40,926 bases of DNA from Aquificaceae bacterium (lineage in GTDB: Bacteria; Aquificota; Aquificia; Aquificales; Aquificaceae). Location: the NCBI GenBank assembly GCA_025057455.1, contig JANWWY010000011.1, positions 1 through 40,926 on the forward strand, read 5' to 3'. The notes under the pieces are model-generated. The model saw nothing but the letters and a program-made list of their open reading frames with translations. It was not told the origin of the DNA and ran no database searches. Position numbers and translations under genes: made by a program. Shown in pieces: positions 14,782 through 23,361 of this stretch (within the stretch, counting starts at the first letter, position 1; each line of letters opens with the position of its first letter).

Positions 14782-15739
14782 AGCTAACAAAAACTGTGTA
14801 ATTTTTCCTGTATCTAAGGTTTAGCTTAAAGCGGTATTTGTCTATTATTCTTTGCACCAGTTCTAATCCTATACCCATACCAGGCCTGTCCCGTTGGCTT
14901 GTATCGTTCCTAATTATAAGAGTTCTGGCCTTTGGACATATCTTTATGTGAACAAAGCTGTTAGAATGCCTTAAGGCGTTTCCTACTAGGTTGTACAGCA
15001 CATCGTCCAAGTCTGTCCTGTCCATACGTACAAACATATCCTTCAAACTCACTTTAAGCCGTTTTTTAGCGAGTTCATCGTCAAAGTACTTTAGCACTTC
15101 TTCCACATGCTCCCTGAGATTAAGGTACTCTATGGTAATCGTCTTATCCTCTTTGGCTAAGTTGGTAAAAATGCTAAAATCCCTTTGAGCTTTTGTAAGG
15201 CCCTTTTCCATCCTCTTTAAGTTTTCGTCCTCACCGTAGGTCTTTTTCAGAAGAGCCAAAAGCACTTTTTGAGTAGCCATAAAGTTACCAAGGCGATGGG
15301 TAAGTGAGAGTATAAGCTGTCTTACCCACCCTTCCTTTTTTTCTAATTTTTTTATATATCCCTCAACAACCGCTTGATACAGAAATACAAGGGTAAGGAT
15401 GAGTAAAAACTCCAAAAATAGGATTTTCTTCATGAGGCTGTTGAGCCTTTCTTGAAAGTAATCTTCCTTTATGCCTACTTTTATAATGTTGGGCGGGTTT
15501 GTGGGGTCTTCAAAAGAATATATCCTGTAGCCGACCTCAGGAGGTTTGATGACTATCTCTTCACTACCTCTGTGTAGGGGATTACACAGATGGTTCATAA
15601 AATGAAGATGTGCAAGCCTGTAGAGGTTTTCTTCCTCTATCTTCTTTAGCTCAAAAAATACCACCAGGTTAATCAGGCTAAAGCCAACTATGAGAAGTAA
15701 GTAAAGAGAAAAATACAACCAAAACTTTTCAGCCCTCAA
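14774..15739 (-). CDS. Sensor histidine kinase with an unusual H-box
   Basis: This 321-residue membrane kinase pairs with the response regulator just upstream (11-base overlap). It has a membrane helix at about 8-29, a periplasmic sensor of about 75 residues, a second helix at about 104-124, a helical phosphoacceptor region and an ATPase domain with the N-box LVGNALRHS and a G-box MGIGLELVQRII. The phosphoacceptor is most likely His148 in LTHRLGNFMATQ, which lacks the usual E-x-x-R/T-P-L after the histidine. The D-x-G-x-G box also appears weak (NDTSQRDRPG). The signal is unknown. It ends 8 bases inside hisS. Confidence 0.88.
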   Translation of the reverse strand: MRAEKFWLYFSLYLLLIVGFSLINLVVFFELKKIEEENLYRLAHLHFMNHLCNPLHRGSEEIVIKPPEVGYRIYSFEDPTNPPNIIKVGIKEDYFQERLNSLMKKILFLEFLLILTLVFLYQAVVEGYIKKLEKKEGWVRQLILSLTHRLGNFMATQKVLLALLKKTYGEDENLKRMEKGLTKAQRDFSIFTNLAKEDKTITIEYLNLREHVEEVLKYFDDELAKKRLKVSLKDMFVRMDRTDLDDVLYNLVGNALRHSNSFVHIKICPKARTLIIRNDTSQRDRPGMGIGLELVQRIIDKYRFKLNLRYRKNYTVFVSFT

Positions 15740-16376
15740 CCTTGTATCCCCAACCTTTGTGAGAGATTATAAACCCCTCAGGTAAAAGCTTTCTTAGGTT
15801 TTTTATGTGAGCGCGGACTACATCATCCCCAACTGGTTCGTCACCCCATACGTAGTTAAGAAGCTCCTGTGTGGTTACGTACCTCCCTCTGTTCTCTACA
15901 AGGTATTTAAACATTAGCCACTCTTTTTTGCTAAATTTCACCTCTTTACCATTTACCCATACTTTACATGTTTGTAGGTCAACTTCCACATTATTTATCT
16001 TTAACCTCTCTTCCTTCACCACCCTTCTGTGCAGTGCTCTTATTCTTAGGAGAAGCTCCTTTGGTTCAAAGGGTTTGGTAAGGTAGTCGTCAGCTCCAAG
16101 GGAGAAACACTTTTCCTTATCCTCAATTCTACCCTTTGCGGTAAGCACAAGAACGGGAGTATAGTCCTTCTTATTTCTCAAGCCCTTGAGTAGCTCCTCC
16201 CCGCTTATGTGGGGCATCATAAGGTCTAGAATTATTACATCGTAGCTGGCAACCTCCAACAGGTCAAAAAACTCCCTGCTGTCCTCTATCCAATCTACAC
16301 AAATGCCTTCCAGCGTAAGGTATTCTTTTAAGGACTCCCCCAGAAGTTTATCATCCTCCACCAGAAGCACTTTCAC
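15729..16376 (-). CDS. OmpR/PhoB family response regulator
   Basis: The 215-residue product has a receiver domain (residues 1-115) with the acidic pair Asp8-Asp9, the phosphorylation site Asp51 in IILDLMMP and the conserved lysine in LTKPFEP. A winged-helix DNA-binding domain follows (VNGKEVKFSKKEWLMFKYLVENRGRYVTTQELLNYVWG and GWGYKVEG). It forms a two-component system with the kinase downstream. The start codon is GTG at 16376, eight bases after a TATAAT that lies in the last codons of radA. The pair can thus be transcribed independently of radA, probably as a leaderless message. Target genes are unknown. Confidence 0.93.
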   Translation of the reverse strand: MKVLLVEDDKLLGESLKEYLTLEGICVDWIEDSREFFDLLEVASYDVIILDLMMPHISGEELLKGLRNKKDYTPVLVLTAKGRIEDKEKCFSLGADDYLTKPFEPKELLLRIRALHRRVVKEERLKINNVEVDLQTCKVWVNGKEVKFSKKEWLMFKYLVENRGRYVTTQELLNYVWGDEPVGDDVVRAHIKNLRKLLPEGFIISHKGWGYKVEG

Positions 16377-16380
16377 AAAT

Positions 16381-17715
16381 TTAAATTATAACTTCCACTG
16401 CTTCCTTTATATGTTTTACAGGTAGGACCTCCATTTCGTCCATCTGCACATAAGACCCCCTTGGCACAACAGCCTTTTTAAAACCGAACCTTAGACCTTC
16501 CTTTAGCCTTTCCTGTGCAAAATGAACGGACCTTACTTCACCAGAAAGCCCAAGTTCGCCATAAACTATGATATCCCCAACGGGTTTATCCTTTACGGAA
16601 CTTACCACTGCAAGGGCAACTGCCAAATCTGCCGCTGGTTCATCTACTCTAACACCACCCACCACGTTCACAAACACATCTCTATCCCTTGTAAAAATCT
16701 TAGCCTCCTTTTCCAAAACCGCCAGAATTAGAGACAGTCTGTTAAGGTCAAAGCCGTGAGTTCTCCTCTGTGGTGTAGTGTATATAGCCTGTATAGTAAG
16801 TGCTTGCACCTCAAGGAGAACAGGTTTACTGCCTTCCGTGTGTGGGAAAATCACACTACCGGAAGAGCTTACTCTTTCCTGTAAAAAGAAAGCAGAAGGT
16901 TCAGGCACCTCCTCCAACCCTGAGTCGGACATCTTGAAAAAAGCTAAGTTTCCACCCGCACCGAACCTGTTTTTTACCACCTTCACCACCCTGTAAAAGT
17001 TGAACCTCTCTCCCTCAAAATACAGAACGGTATCTACCAGATGCTCTAAAACCTTTGGACCTGCTACAGCACCTTCCTTGTTTACCTGACCCACAAGGAA
17101 AAGGGGAATTCCTAGTTCTTTGCAGGCTTCCGAGAGCTTAAAGGCACATTCTCTGACTTGGGCTACAGAACCTGGTGAGGACTCAAGGTTTGAACTGTAC
17201 AAGGTTTGAATGGAGTCAACCACCAACAGGTTAGGTCTCTCCTCATAAAGTGTATCCATTAAAGCTTCCAAATTGGTTTCTGAAAAGGTAAAAAGTCTAT
17301 TGGATTGTATGCCTAATCTCCTTGCCCTTATGGCTATCTGTGAGGTGGATTCCTCACCGCTTACGTAAAGCACATTCCCGTAGACTTCTGAAAATTTATT
17401 GGATATTTGAAGCAGAAGGGTAGATTTACCGATGCCAGGCTCACCAGCCAGCAAAATTACCTGTCCTTTAACGATACCACCACCAAGAGATTGGTCTAAG
17501 CCTGTAAATCCAGTGCTTAACCTTTCTAAGCTCTCCTCTTCCCAACTTAGCACTGGCTTTGGCGTCTTTACTACTGGTTTAGCTGCGTGGGTTTTTTGAA
17601 GGTGTTTTTCCTCCACCATTGAGTTCCAAGAACCGCAGGAAGGACATTTTCCCAGCCATCTTGGGCTTGAAAAGCCACATTCTTGACAGACAAAAAGACT
17701 CTTTTCCCTTTTCAT
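16381..17715 (-). CDS. radA: DNA repair protein RadA (Sms)
   Basis: RadA is a RecA-like ATPase with helicase activity that drives branch migration in recombination. The 444-residue protein has the N-terminal zinc finger C-x2-C-x9-C-x2-C (FVCQECGFSSPRWLGKCPSC), Walker A GEPGIGKST, the KNRFG motif (VVKNRFGAGGN) specific to the family, and a C-terminal Lon-like domain (VFVNVVGGVRVDEPAADLAVALA). No catalytic Lon serine is expected. A weak AAGG precedes the ATG; a TATCTT 8 bases upstream is a poor leaderless candidate. It lies 39 bases downstream of infC. Confidence 0.96.
   Translation of the reverse strand: MKREKSLFVCQECGFSSPRWLGKCPSCGSWNSMVEEKHLQKTHAAKPVVKTPKPVLSWEEESLERLSTGFTGLDQSLGGGIVKGQVILLAGEPGIGKSTLLLQISNKFSEVYGNVLYVSGEESTSQIAIRARRLGIQSNRLFTFSETNLEALMDTLYEERPNLLVVDSIQTLYSSNLESSPGSVAQVRECAFKLSEACKELGIPLFLVGQVNKEGAVAGPKVLEHLVDTVLYFEGERFNFYRVVKVVKNRFGAGGNLAFFKMSDSGLEEVPEPSAFFLQERVSSSGSVIFPHTEGSKPVLLEVQALTIQAIYTTPQRRTHGFDLNRLSLILAVLEKEAKIFTRDRDVFVNVVGGVRVDEPAADLAVALAVVSSVKDKPVGDIIVYGELGLSGEVRSVHFAQERLKEGLRFGFKKAVVPRGSYVQMDEMEVLPVKHIKEAVEVII
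16385..16390 (-). promoter_or_regulatory. -10 box of the response regulator (TATAAT) inside the end of radA
   Basis: TATAAT on the minus strand is made from the last codons of radA (V-I-I-stop) and ends 8 bases before the GTG start of the regulator. No Shine-Dalgarno is present. Confidence 0.5.
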
Positions 17716-17754
17716 AACCTTAAAAGATAAGCTAACCTAATCATATATAGAGGT

Positions 17755-18270
17755 CTATTTTCTCTTTGGAAGCAAGGAAAACACTAAAAAATTCCCCTCC
17801 TTTTTAATGGGCGATTCCAACTGCCCCACATCAGATAACTCTTCTATTATTCTGTTTGCCAGTTTGTCACCCAACTCAGGATGTAAATGTTCTCTGCCTC
17901 TAAACCGTATCCTTATCCTAACCTTATCCCCATCCATGAGAAACTCTCTCATGTGTTTTAGCTTAACCTTCAGGTCATGTTCATCAATTCTCAGTGATAG
18001 CATCATATCCTTGACTTCAATAGCATGCTCCCTTTGCTTCTTTTTGGCTTCTTTTTCCTTCTTTTTAAGCTCATACAGAAATTTCCCGTAGTCTAATATT
18101 TTGCACACTGGCGGGTTTGCTTGTGGGGCTATCTCCACCAAATCAAGACCCTTCTCGCTAGCTATCCTCAGAGCCTCTTGGATAGGCACTATGCCTATCT
18201 GCTTTCCATTTTCGTCAATAAGCCTTACCTCCTTTACTCTTATCTGTCTGTTTACCCTATACTCCTGCAA
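17755..18270 (-). CDS. infC: Translation initiation factor IF-3, TTG start
   Basis: IF-3 keeps the ribosomal subunits apart and proofreads start codon choice. The 171-residue protein has the N-terminal domain (YRVNRQIRVKEVRLIDENGKQIGIVP), the lysine-rich linker helix (LYELKKKEKEAKKKQRE) and the C-terminal domain (LRIDEHDLKVKLKHMREFL, then RIRFRGREH). The start is TTG at 18270, supported by AAGGAGGT four bases away; no ATG or GTG precedes the conserved N terminus. Rare starts are known for infC, where IF-3 represses its own translation. In many bacteria infC is followed by rpmI and rplT; here radA follows instead. Confidence 0.95.
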   Translation of the reverse strand: MQEYRVNRQIRVKEVRLIDENGKQIGIVPIQEALRIASEKGLDLVEIAPQANPPVCKILDYGKFLYELKKKEKEAKKKQREHAIEVKDMMLSLRIDEHDLKVKLKHMREFLMDGDKVRIRIRFRGREHLHPELGDKLANRIIEELSDVGQLESPIKKEGNFLVFSLLPKRK

Positions 18271-18280
18271 GACTACCTCC

Positions 18281-18682
18281 TTAAAGATTTTTCATAAGCA
18301 CATAAAGGGACAACAAGAAGTTAGAAAAAAGCACAAAGGTTGAGAAGAAAGAAACTCTTCTAAAAAGAACCCTTTTGGGGTTATCGTATTCCACAGAATC
18401 AATATCCCCCAATCTCCTTTTATAATTTTTAAGCCAGATAGACGTCATTACATTCAGCGCAAGACCCAACATAAGAAAGAGTGCAAAAAGCTTATCATCC
18501 CCTAATATAAGATACAACACAAGTAGTAAAAAAGCAACCTTGTAGAACCTCCACAGAATTCTTCCATAGAATCTACCTGCGAGGTTTTTATTTTCTCTAA
18601 CCCTTAGTAACACAGGTGCTATCATAAACACTATGGTAAACAGAGAACCACAGTATAGGGCAAGAAATACCTCAGGTTTCAT
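18281..18682 (-). CDS. DUF4149-like integral membrane protein
   Basis: The 133-residue product has four hydrophobic segments (about 4-25, 45-61, 66-84 and 110-130). It has a basic loop before the last (WLKNYKRRLGDIDSVEYDNPKRVLFRR). The N-terminal layout FLALYCGSLFTIVFMIAPVLLRV is like that of the DUF4149-type protein at 1191-1583. Function is unknown. It ends 10 bases before the infC start, so the two are probably co-transcribed and infC may be translated after it. No clear Shine-Dalgarno precedes the ATG at 18682. Confidence 0.75.
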   Translation of the reverse strand: MKPEVFLALYCGSLFTIVFMIAPVLLRVRENKNLAGRFYGRILWRFYKVAFLLLVLYLILGDDKLFALFLMLGLALNVMTSIWLKNYKRRLGDIDSVEYDNPKRVLFRRVSFFSTFVLFSNFLLSLYVLMKNL

Positions 18683-18887
18683 AGCAGTCGTAGTCCCACA
18701 TTATTAATCCTACGTTTGTGTACAAACTCTCTATCCCGTCTTTACGTTCCATACTCTTCAGTATTAGTATAATACACGCTGGGTGAGAAATTACTCGTGG
18801 CATTGTAGCAAACCTCTGAAAAAGCTATAGGCAATAGCATAGAGTTAAGCAAGCAAAGCTACACCCCTACGCCACTTGCTTACAGTA
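18683..18887. other. Gap beside the transposase remnant
   Basis: No recognised gene. A minus-strand open frame of 43 codons (18672-18803) overlaps the start of the DUF4149-like gene, but it uses codons that are rare in neighbouring genes (CGA, CGT). An inverted repeat with 8-base arms (TAAGCAAG at 18846-18853, CTTGCTTA at 18875-18882) sits next to the transposase end. Confidence 0.5.
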
Positions 18888-19362
18888 TTAAAACTTTGCA
18901 CTCTTCACCTTCCTTACTCTGTAAGCTTTTGCCTCATGCATGCTACCATAGGTAAACCACAAGGTATACACTACTCCGTAGTAAAGCTCTTCAAACTGCA
19001 CCCTCAGTGAACGCTGTATAGGTTTTTCTTCTTCTCTGTCCAGAAAACTTTGCCAGAAAATCTTCTTATCTTCTGGGTTCTCGCTCTGTTTGTGTTTGCC
19101 ACTTGAAAGCTTCAAGGTAAGCACAGTTTGAATTTTCCAAAGCATAAACTGTCTTAGATATGAATAAACTCTTCTCTGTCTTGCTTTTCTGAATATGTGG
19201 GAAGTCTGGCGAGTGCGTGAAGTATGAGAGAATGAAGAGTGTCATGATTTGCTGGTCTGAGAGTTTTGGCTTTCTTCTTACTTTGGGCTTCGGCTGTGTA
19301 AGATTGTAGAAGGCTTTTATCTGTGATAGAACTTTGTGATACGATGTTAGAAGTTTCAACAT
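18888..19362 (-). pseudogene. Decayed DDE transposase remnant (IS982-like)
   Basis: Two overlapping frames together give a shrunken transposase. The first (from 19362) reads LKLLTSYHKVLSQIKAFYN, then VRRKPKLSDQQIMTLFILSYF. After a frameshift near 19200 the second continues IFRKARQRRVYSYLRQFMLW and TLKLSSGKHK, later FEELYYGVVYTLWFTYGSM and HEAKAYRVRKVKSAKF. The N-terminal KPKLSDxxI block and the C-terminal YG-V block resemble IS982-type transposases, which have about 290 residues; only about 160 remain. The region with the central catalytic Asp is lost through internal deletions. No terminal inverted repeats or target duplication were found. It lies in the only clearly eroded stretch of the window. 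Confidence 0.7.
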
Positions 19363-19445
19363 TCTGAAATAGGCTTTGGACCAGCCCTATGGAAGGCTTT
19401 TTACAATAGCCCTTTCACCTTCCCAATTTCTTCCCTTATAAAAAG

Positions 19446-19451
19446 TATAAT
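19446..19451 (+). promoter_or_regulatory. -10 box of the PBP1A gene (TATAAT), leaderless spacing
   Basis: TATAAT ends 7 bases before a GTG start at 19459. A second TATAAT at 19452-19457 is too close to serve that start. No Shine-Dalgarno is present. Confidence 0.55.
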
Positions 19452-19458
19452 TATAATA

Positions 19459-21678
19459 GTGCGTAAAATTTTCTTTTTAATCCTTAGTGTGGGTGTATTT
19501 CTCTTCTTATTCCTGTTTTTGGTTATTATTCTACTTTCTTTGAATATGCCTCCGGTGGAGGCTCTTAAGACCTGGAAACCACCCGTTGCTACTGTTGTTT
19601 ACGATGCAAAAGACAGACCCTTTGGAGACGTAGCCATACAAAGAAGATACTATGTACAGCTGAATGATATTCCACCTCATGTGAGAAAAGCCTTTATATC
19701 TGCGGAGGATAAAAACTTTTACAAGCATATAGGTGTGGACCCTATTGCGGTGATTAGGGCTATCGTTGCCAACATAAGACATGGCGAGGTTAGACAGGGG
19801 GCTTCTACCATAACACAACAGTTGGCAAGAAACCTCTTTTTAACTCCAGATAAGAGCCTAAAAAGAAAGATAAGAGAGGCTCTCTTGGCTCTTAGAATAG
19901 AAAGGCATTTTTCAAAAGACCAGATTTTAGAAATGTATTTGAACTACATCTATCTTGGTCAGGGTGCCTACGGTGTGGAAGCTGCCTCAAGGGTATACTT
20001 TGGAAAGTCTGTGAAAGAACTTAGCGTGGATGAGGCTGCAATTTTAGCTGGTCTTCCTAAAGCACCCTCAAGGTACAATCCCTTTAGAAGCCCAGAGCTT
20101 GTAAAGGAAAGAAGAAACTATGTGCTAAGGCGTATGTACGAGGATGGTTATTTGACTGAGGAAGAATACAATAAGCTAATAGAAAAACCCATAAGAGTAA
20201 AGTTGGAAAACAGATTTTACGGTATGGACTACTTCTTAGACTTTCTTAAGGATTATCTCGTAGATAAATACGGCGAAGTAATTCTTGCAGGTGGTTACAA
20301 GGTTTACACGACAGTAGACAGGGACCTCCAGGAACATGCAAAGGAAGCCCTAAAAAGGGGTGTAGCTAAGGTAGCCAAGGCAAACGGCATACCCTTTCTG
20401 CCAGAAGACCCTTACGAGCTTGCAAAAAGGTACGAGGAGCAGAAACCAGCAGAAAAGCCAGGGGTTTACATAGGAAAGGTTCTGAGCGTAAAGAATGGTG
20501 TTTTGATAGTAGAGCTAAAGGAAAAGCAGTTTGAAGTGGAAAGAAGGGGACTTCCCTTGGAAAAGGGAGATTACGTGCTTTTAAGGCTTTATCAAGACAG
20601 GAAAGGAAAGGAGCTTAAGGCTGAGATACTTCCAGACCTTCAAGGTGCTCTTGTGAGCTTGGATGTAAAAACTGGAGCGGTAAAGGCCATGGTGGGTGGC
20701 TATTCCTATTTAAGAAGTCCTTACAACAGAGCAGTTTATGCAAAAAGACAGCCAGGTTCCGCCATAAAGCCCATTATCTACCTTGCCGCTCTTATGAAGG
20801 GCTATACACAAGTAAGCCTTGTGGATGCATCCCCCAGAAGCTTTTATGACCCTTCCACTGGCAAGGACTGGACACCAGACAACTACGAAGGTGTAGATTA
20901 TGGACAGATAACCTTAAGAACAGCCCTTGCAAAAAGCGTAAACACCGCTACGGTAAACTTGCTTGCGGACATAGGCTTTGACTTGCCAATAGAGATTGGA
21001 AGGCTCCTAGGCATAGAACTCAAGCCCTACTACTCTATGGCATTGGGTAGTATAGAGGTCACACCCCTCCAGCTTACTTCCGCCTTTCAGGCTTTTGCCA
21101 ACATGGGTATTAAGTGCGAACCCTATTTCATAAGAAAGATTGTAACTCCAGATGGGTCTGTGCTTGAGGAGAACCAGCCAAGGTGTGAACAGGTTTTGCC
21201 TGCACAGGAAACTCGGGTTTTGGTGGATATGCTAAGAGCTGTGGTCTTGGAGGGAACTGGAGCATCCGCCAGCCTTTTGCAGAGAATAGTTGCAGGAAAA
21301 ACTGGAACAACTAACGACTATATGGATGCATGGTTTGTGGGCTTTTCACCAGACATAGTGGCCGGTGTATGGGTAGGCTTTGATATAAAGAGAAGCATGG
21401 GCAGAGGCATGGCTGGTGCAAAGGTTGCCCTTCCCATCTGGATAGAATATATGTCTGTGGCCAGTTATATGTACCCTTATACGGACTTTCCCATACCTGA
21501 TGGAGTAGTATTGGTAAACTGCGGTAAACCCATGCTTTTTGTGGTCGGTACAGAAAGTGCATGCAATGCAGAGGAACAAGCACAGCCCGACCAAAATCAA
21601 GGGAGTGAGCTTGAGGGCATAGTGGACCCCAAGTATCTGAAGAGGGAAGAAAAACCAAAAATAAAGGAGATACCCTGA
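19459..21678 (+). CDS. mrcA: Penicillin-binding protein 1A, bifunctional peptidoglycan synthase
   Basis: This 739-residue class A PBP polymerises glycan strands and cross-links peptides. After a cytoplasmic stub and one membrane helix (about residues 4-28) comes the glycosyltransferase domain with FISAEDKNFYKHIGVD (catalytic Glu), RQGASTITQQLARN and NYIYLGQGAYGVE. An OB-like insertion follows, and then the transpeptidase with the nucleophile Ser in RQPGSAIKP, S-x-N in AKSVNTATVN and K-T-G in AGKTGTTND. All catalytic motifs are intact. The start is GTG at 19459 with a leaderless-type promoter. Its TGA shares a base with the next ATG. It follows the transposase remnant and is the first gene of a two-gene unit. 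Confidence 0.95.
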   Translation: MRKIFFLILSVGVFLFLFLFLVIILLSLNMPPVEALKTWKPPVATVVYDAKDRPFGDVAIQRRYYVQLNDIPPHVRKAFISAEDKNFYKHIGVDPIAVIRAIVANIRHGEVRQGASTITQQLARNLFLTPDKSLKRKIREALLALRIERHFSKDQILEMYLNYIYLGQGAYGVEAASRVYFGKSVKELSVDEAAILAGLPKAPSRYNPFRSPELVKERRNYVLRRMYEDGYLTEEEYNKLIEKPIRVKLENRFYGMDYFLDFLKDYLVDKYGEVILAGGYKVYTTVDRDLQEHAKEALKRGVAKVAKANGIPFLPEDPYELAKRYEEQKPAEKPGVYIGKVLSVKNGVLIVELKEKQFEVERRGLPLEKGDYVLLRLYQDRKGKELKAEILPDLQGALVSLDVKTGAVKAMVGGYSYLRSPYNRAVYAKRQPGSAIKPIIYLAALMKGYTQVSLVDASPRSFYDPSTGKDWTPDNYEGVDYGQITLRTALAKSVNTATVNLLADIGFDLPIEIGRLLGIELKPYYSMALGSIEVTPLQLTSAFQAFANMGIKCEPYFIRKIVTPDGSVLEENQPRCEQVLPAQETRVLVDMLRAVVLEGTGASASLLQRIVAGKTGTTNDYMDAWFVGFSPDIVAGVWVGFDIKRSMGRGMAGAKVALPIWIEYMSVASYMYPYTDFPIPDGVVLVNCGKPMLFVVGTESACNAEEQAQPDQNQGSELEGIVDPKYLKREEKPKIKEIP

Positions 21679-22253
21679 TGAGGGAGATTCTGCTGGAAAG
21701 CACCTTCGTTAGCATAGATGTGGAAGCCACAGGTGTAGACCCGGTAAGGGCTGAGATAATAGAAATTGCCTGTGTAAGGGTAGAGGGTGGTGTAATAACA
21801 GACAGATTTTCCACTTTGATAAATCCAGGACATACACTGCCTCAGAAAATAACAAACCTCACGGGTATAACCAATGCCATGCTCGTGGGAAAGCCTACCA
21901 TGGAAGAGGTCCTACCGAAGTTTCTAAAGTTTGTGGGAGATAGCATAGTAGTGGCACACAGAGTAGAAAAGGATATAGCATTTATAGATAAGTATCACAG
22001 AAGTTTATACGGGAAGCGTTTCCGTCCACCACACATATGCACCCTCAACCTGGCAAAGAACGTACTTCCCAACTTGGGAAGGTACTCTCTTTCGGACCTT
22101 GCGGGTTACTTTTCCATAGAGTATAGTAGGATTCACAGGGCTATGGATGATGCCCAAACTACCGCTATGGTCTTCTTGGAACTTCTAAAGCTCCTTTGGC
22201 ACAGGCTTGGTGTTGGTGCATATCTTGAAGTAAAAAAGCTTTCAAAGGGGTAG
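21678..22253 (+). CDS. DnaQ-like 3'-5' exonuclease (DEDDh)
   Basis: The 191-residue product is a DEDDh exonuclease of the DNA polymerase III epsilon type. It has [11 protein letters not shown] (Exo I, Asp and Glu), [14 protein letters not shown] (Exo II, Asp) and [14 protein letters not shown] (Exo III, His and Asp). It has no clamp- or alpha-binding tail, so it may be the proofreading subunit or a separate exonuclease such as a single-strand or RNA trimming enzyme. It overlaps the PBP1A stop as TGATG and has AAAGGAGA in front, so it is co-translated with PBP1A. It ends 12 bases inside the convergent dnaJ. Confidence 0.9.
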   Translation: MREILLESTFVSIDVEATGVDPVRAEIIEIACVRVEGGVITDRFSTLINPGHTLPQKITNLTGITNAMLVGKPTMEEVLPKFLKFVGDSIVVAHRVEKDIAFIDKYHRSLYGKRFRPPHICTLNLAKNVLPNLGRYSLSDLAGYFSIEYSRIHRAMDDAQTTAMVFLELLKLLWHRLGVGAYLEVKKLSKG

Positions 22254-23312
22254 TAAGTTCTTTATTTTTTCCACAAGTCCAGCCCTCGTTTCCACCCCAT
22301 CATCCCCTAATTCCTTAGCCAGCTTTTCCAAAATACCTCTTAAACTTGGTCCCACTTCCTTTGGCACTTCAATCCTAAAGGTTATTACCAGGTTTCCCGC
22401 CCCTGAAGAGGAAGGAAAGCCCTTTCCAGGTATGGTTTTTGTAGAACCGCATTCGGTGCCAGGTTGTATGAAGATTTCCAATTTTTCCCCACCAAGCCCC
22501 TCAACCTTTAAAGTTCCACCGAGGACAGCCATGGGAAAGGAAATAAACCTTTCCATGTGTAAATCCTTCCCCACCTTACGGAATACGGAGTGAGGCTTTA
22601 GAACTACCCTCAAATACAGGTCTCCACTCTCTCCACCTCTTTCCCCTGTGTGTCCAAAGCCTACCAGTTTGAGCACTTCACCCTCATCTGTGCCAGGGGG
22701 TATGCTTACCTTTATTCTGGCTTTTTTTGCTACTCTTCCCCTTCCACCGCAGGTGGGACATAGGTTCTTTATGATATAACCCCTTCCCTTGCACACAGAA
22801 CAAGGTCTTGGAAAATTAAAAATACCGCTGACTCTTCTACCAGCCCCTTCACAGGCATGGCACACAATCTTTTCGACTTGACCCTTGTAACCCAAACTCT
22901 CGCAGTCTGGACAGTCTATCCACCTTTCATACTCTATTTCCTTTTCACACCCAAAGCCGGCCTCTTCAAGACTAAGTTCAAGCTTTAGCCTTATATCCTG
23001 TCCCTTTTTTGCCCTTGGAGCTCTTCTTACTCCCTGCCATATGCTTTCCAGAAAGTCCTGTATGTATTCCATAAAATCTCTGTAGCTTTTCTCATCGCCA
23101 CTTTGAAGAATACGGTCATACTCGCGCCTTTTTTCGTCATCGGAAAGTATGTGGTATGCCTCGTTTATTTCTCTGAAACGCTCGCTTGCCTGCGGGTCTG
23201 GGTTTACATCTGGATGCCATTCTCTGGCTAACCTCCTGTAAGCCTTTTTTATCTCCTCTCTGGTGGCATTTTTGCTCACCTGTAGAATTTGGTAATAGTC
23301 CTTTAGAGGCAT
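22242..23312 (-). CDS. dnaJ: Chaperone DnaJ (zinc-finger type)
   Basis: DnaJ stimulates the ATPase of DnaK and presents unfolded proteins. The 356-residue protein has a J domain (residues 1-70) with HPD in [10 protein letters not shown], a linker without a typical Gly/Phe-rich stretch, and the zinc region with C-x2-C-x-G-x-G repeats. The first repeat is altered (CPDCESLG); the others are [16 protein letters not shown] and CPTCGGRG. The C-terminal substrate-binding domains follow. dnaK and grpE are not in the window. The ATG at 23312 has a TATATT 7 bases upstream and no Shine-Dalgarno. It is divergent from fabG. Confidence 0.92.
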   Translation of the reverse strand: MPLKDYYQILQVSKNATREEIKKAYRRLAREWHPDVNPDPQASERFREINEAYHILSDDEKRREYDRILQSGDEKSYRDFMEYIQDFLESIWQGVRRAPRAKKGQDIRLKLELSLEEAGFGCEKEIEYERWIDCPDCESLGYKGQVEKIVCHACEGAGRRVSGIFNFPRPCSVCKGRGYIIKNLCPTCGGRGRVAKKARIKVSIPPGTDEGEVLKLVGFGHTGERGGESGDLYLRVVLKPHSVFRKVGKDLHMERFISFPMAVLGGTLKVEGLGGEKLEIFIQPGTECGSTKTIPGKGFPSSSGAGNLVITFRIEVPKEVGPSLRGILEKLAKELGDDGVETRAGLVEKIKNLLPL

Positions 23313-23319
23313 CCATTAA

Positions 23320-23325
23320 AATATA
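23320..23325 (-). promoter_or_regulatory. -10 box of dnaJ (TATATT), leaderless spacing
   Basis: TATATT on the minus strand ends 7 bases before the dnaJ ATG at 23312, with no Shine-Dalgarno. It shares the 49-base divergent gap with the fabG promoter. Confidence 0.4.
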
Positions 23326-23348
23326 AGCAAAGACCAACAGTGTTATGT

Positions 23349-23354
23349 TAAAAT
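23349..23354 (+). promoter_or_regulatory. -10 box of fabG (TGTTAAAAT), leaderless spacing
   Basis: An extended -10 (TG-N-TAAAAT) ends 7 bases before the fabG ATG at 23362, and no Shine-Dalgarno is present. Confidence 0.5.
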
Positions 23355-23361
23355 CCTTGGG

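Noticed and set aside
18672-18803. Small gene of 43 codons upstream of the DUF4149-like gene
   Set aside because: It overlaps the next gene by 11 bases and has AGAGG at a loose distance, but it uses CGA and CGT codons avoided by neighbours and matches no family I know.
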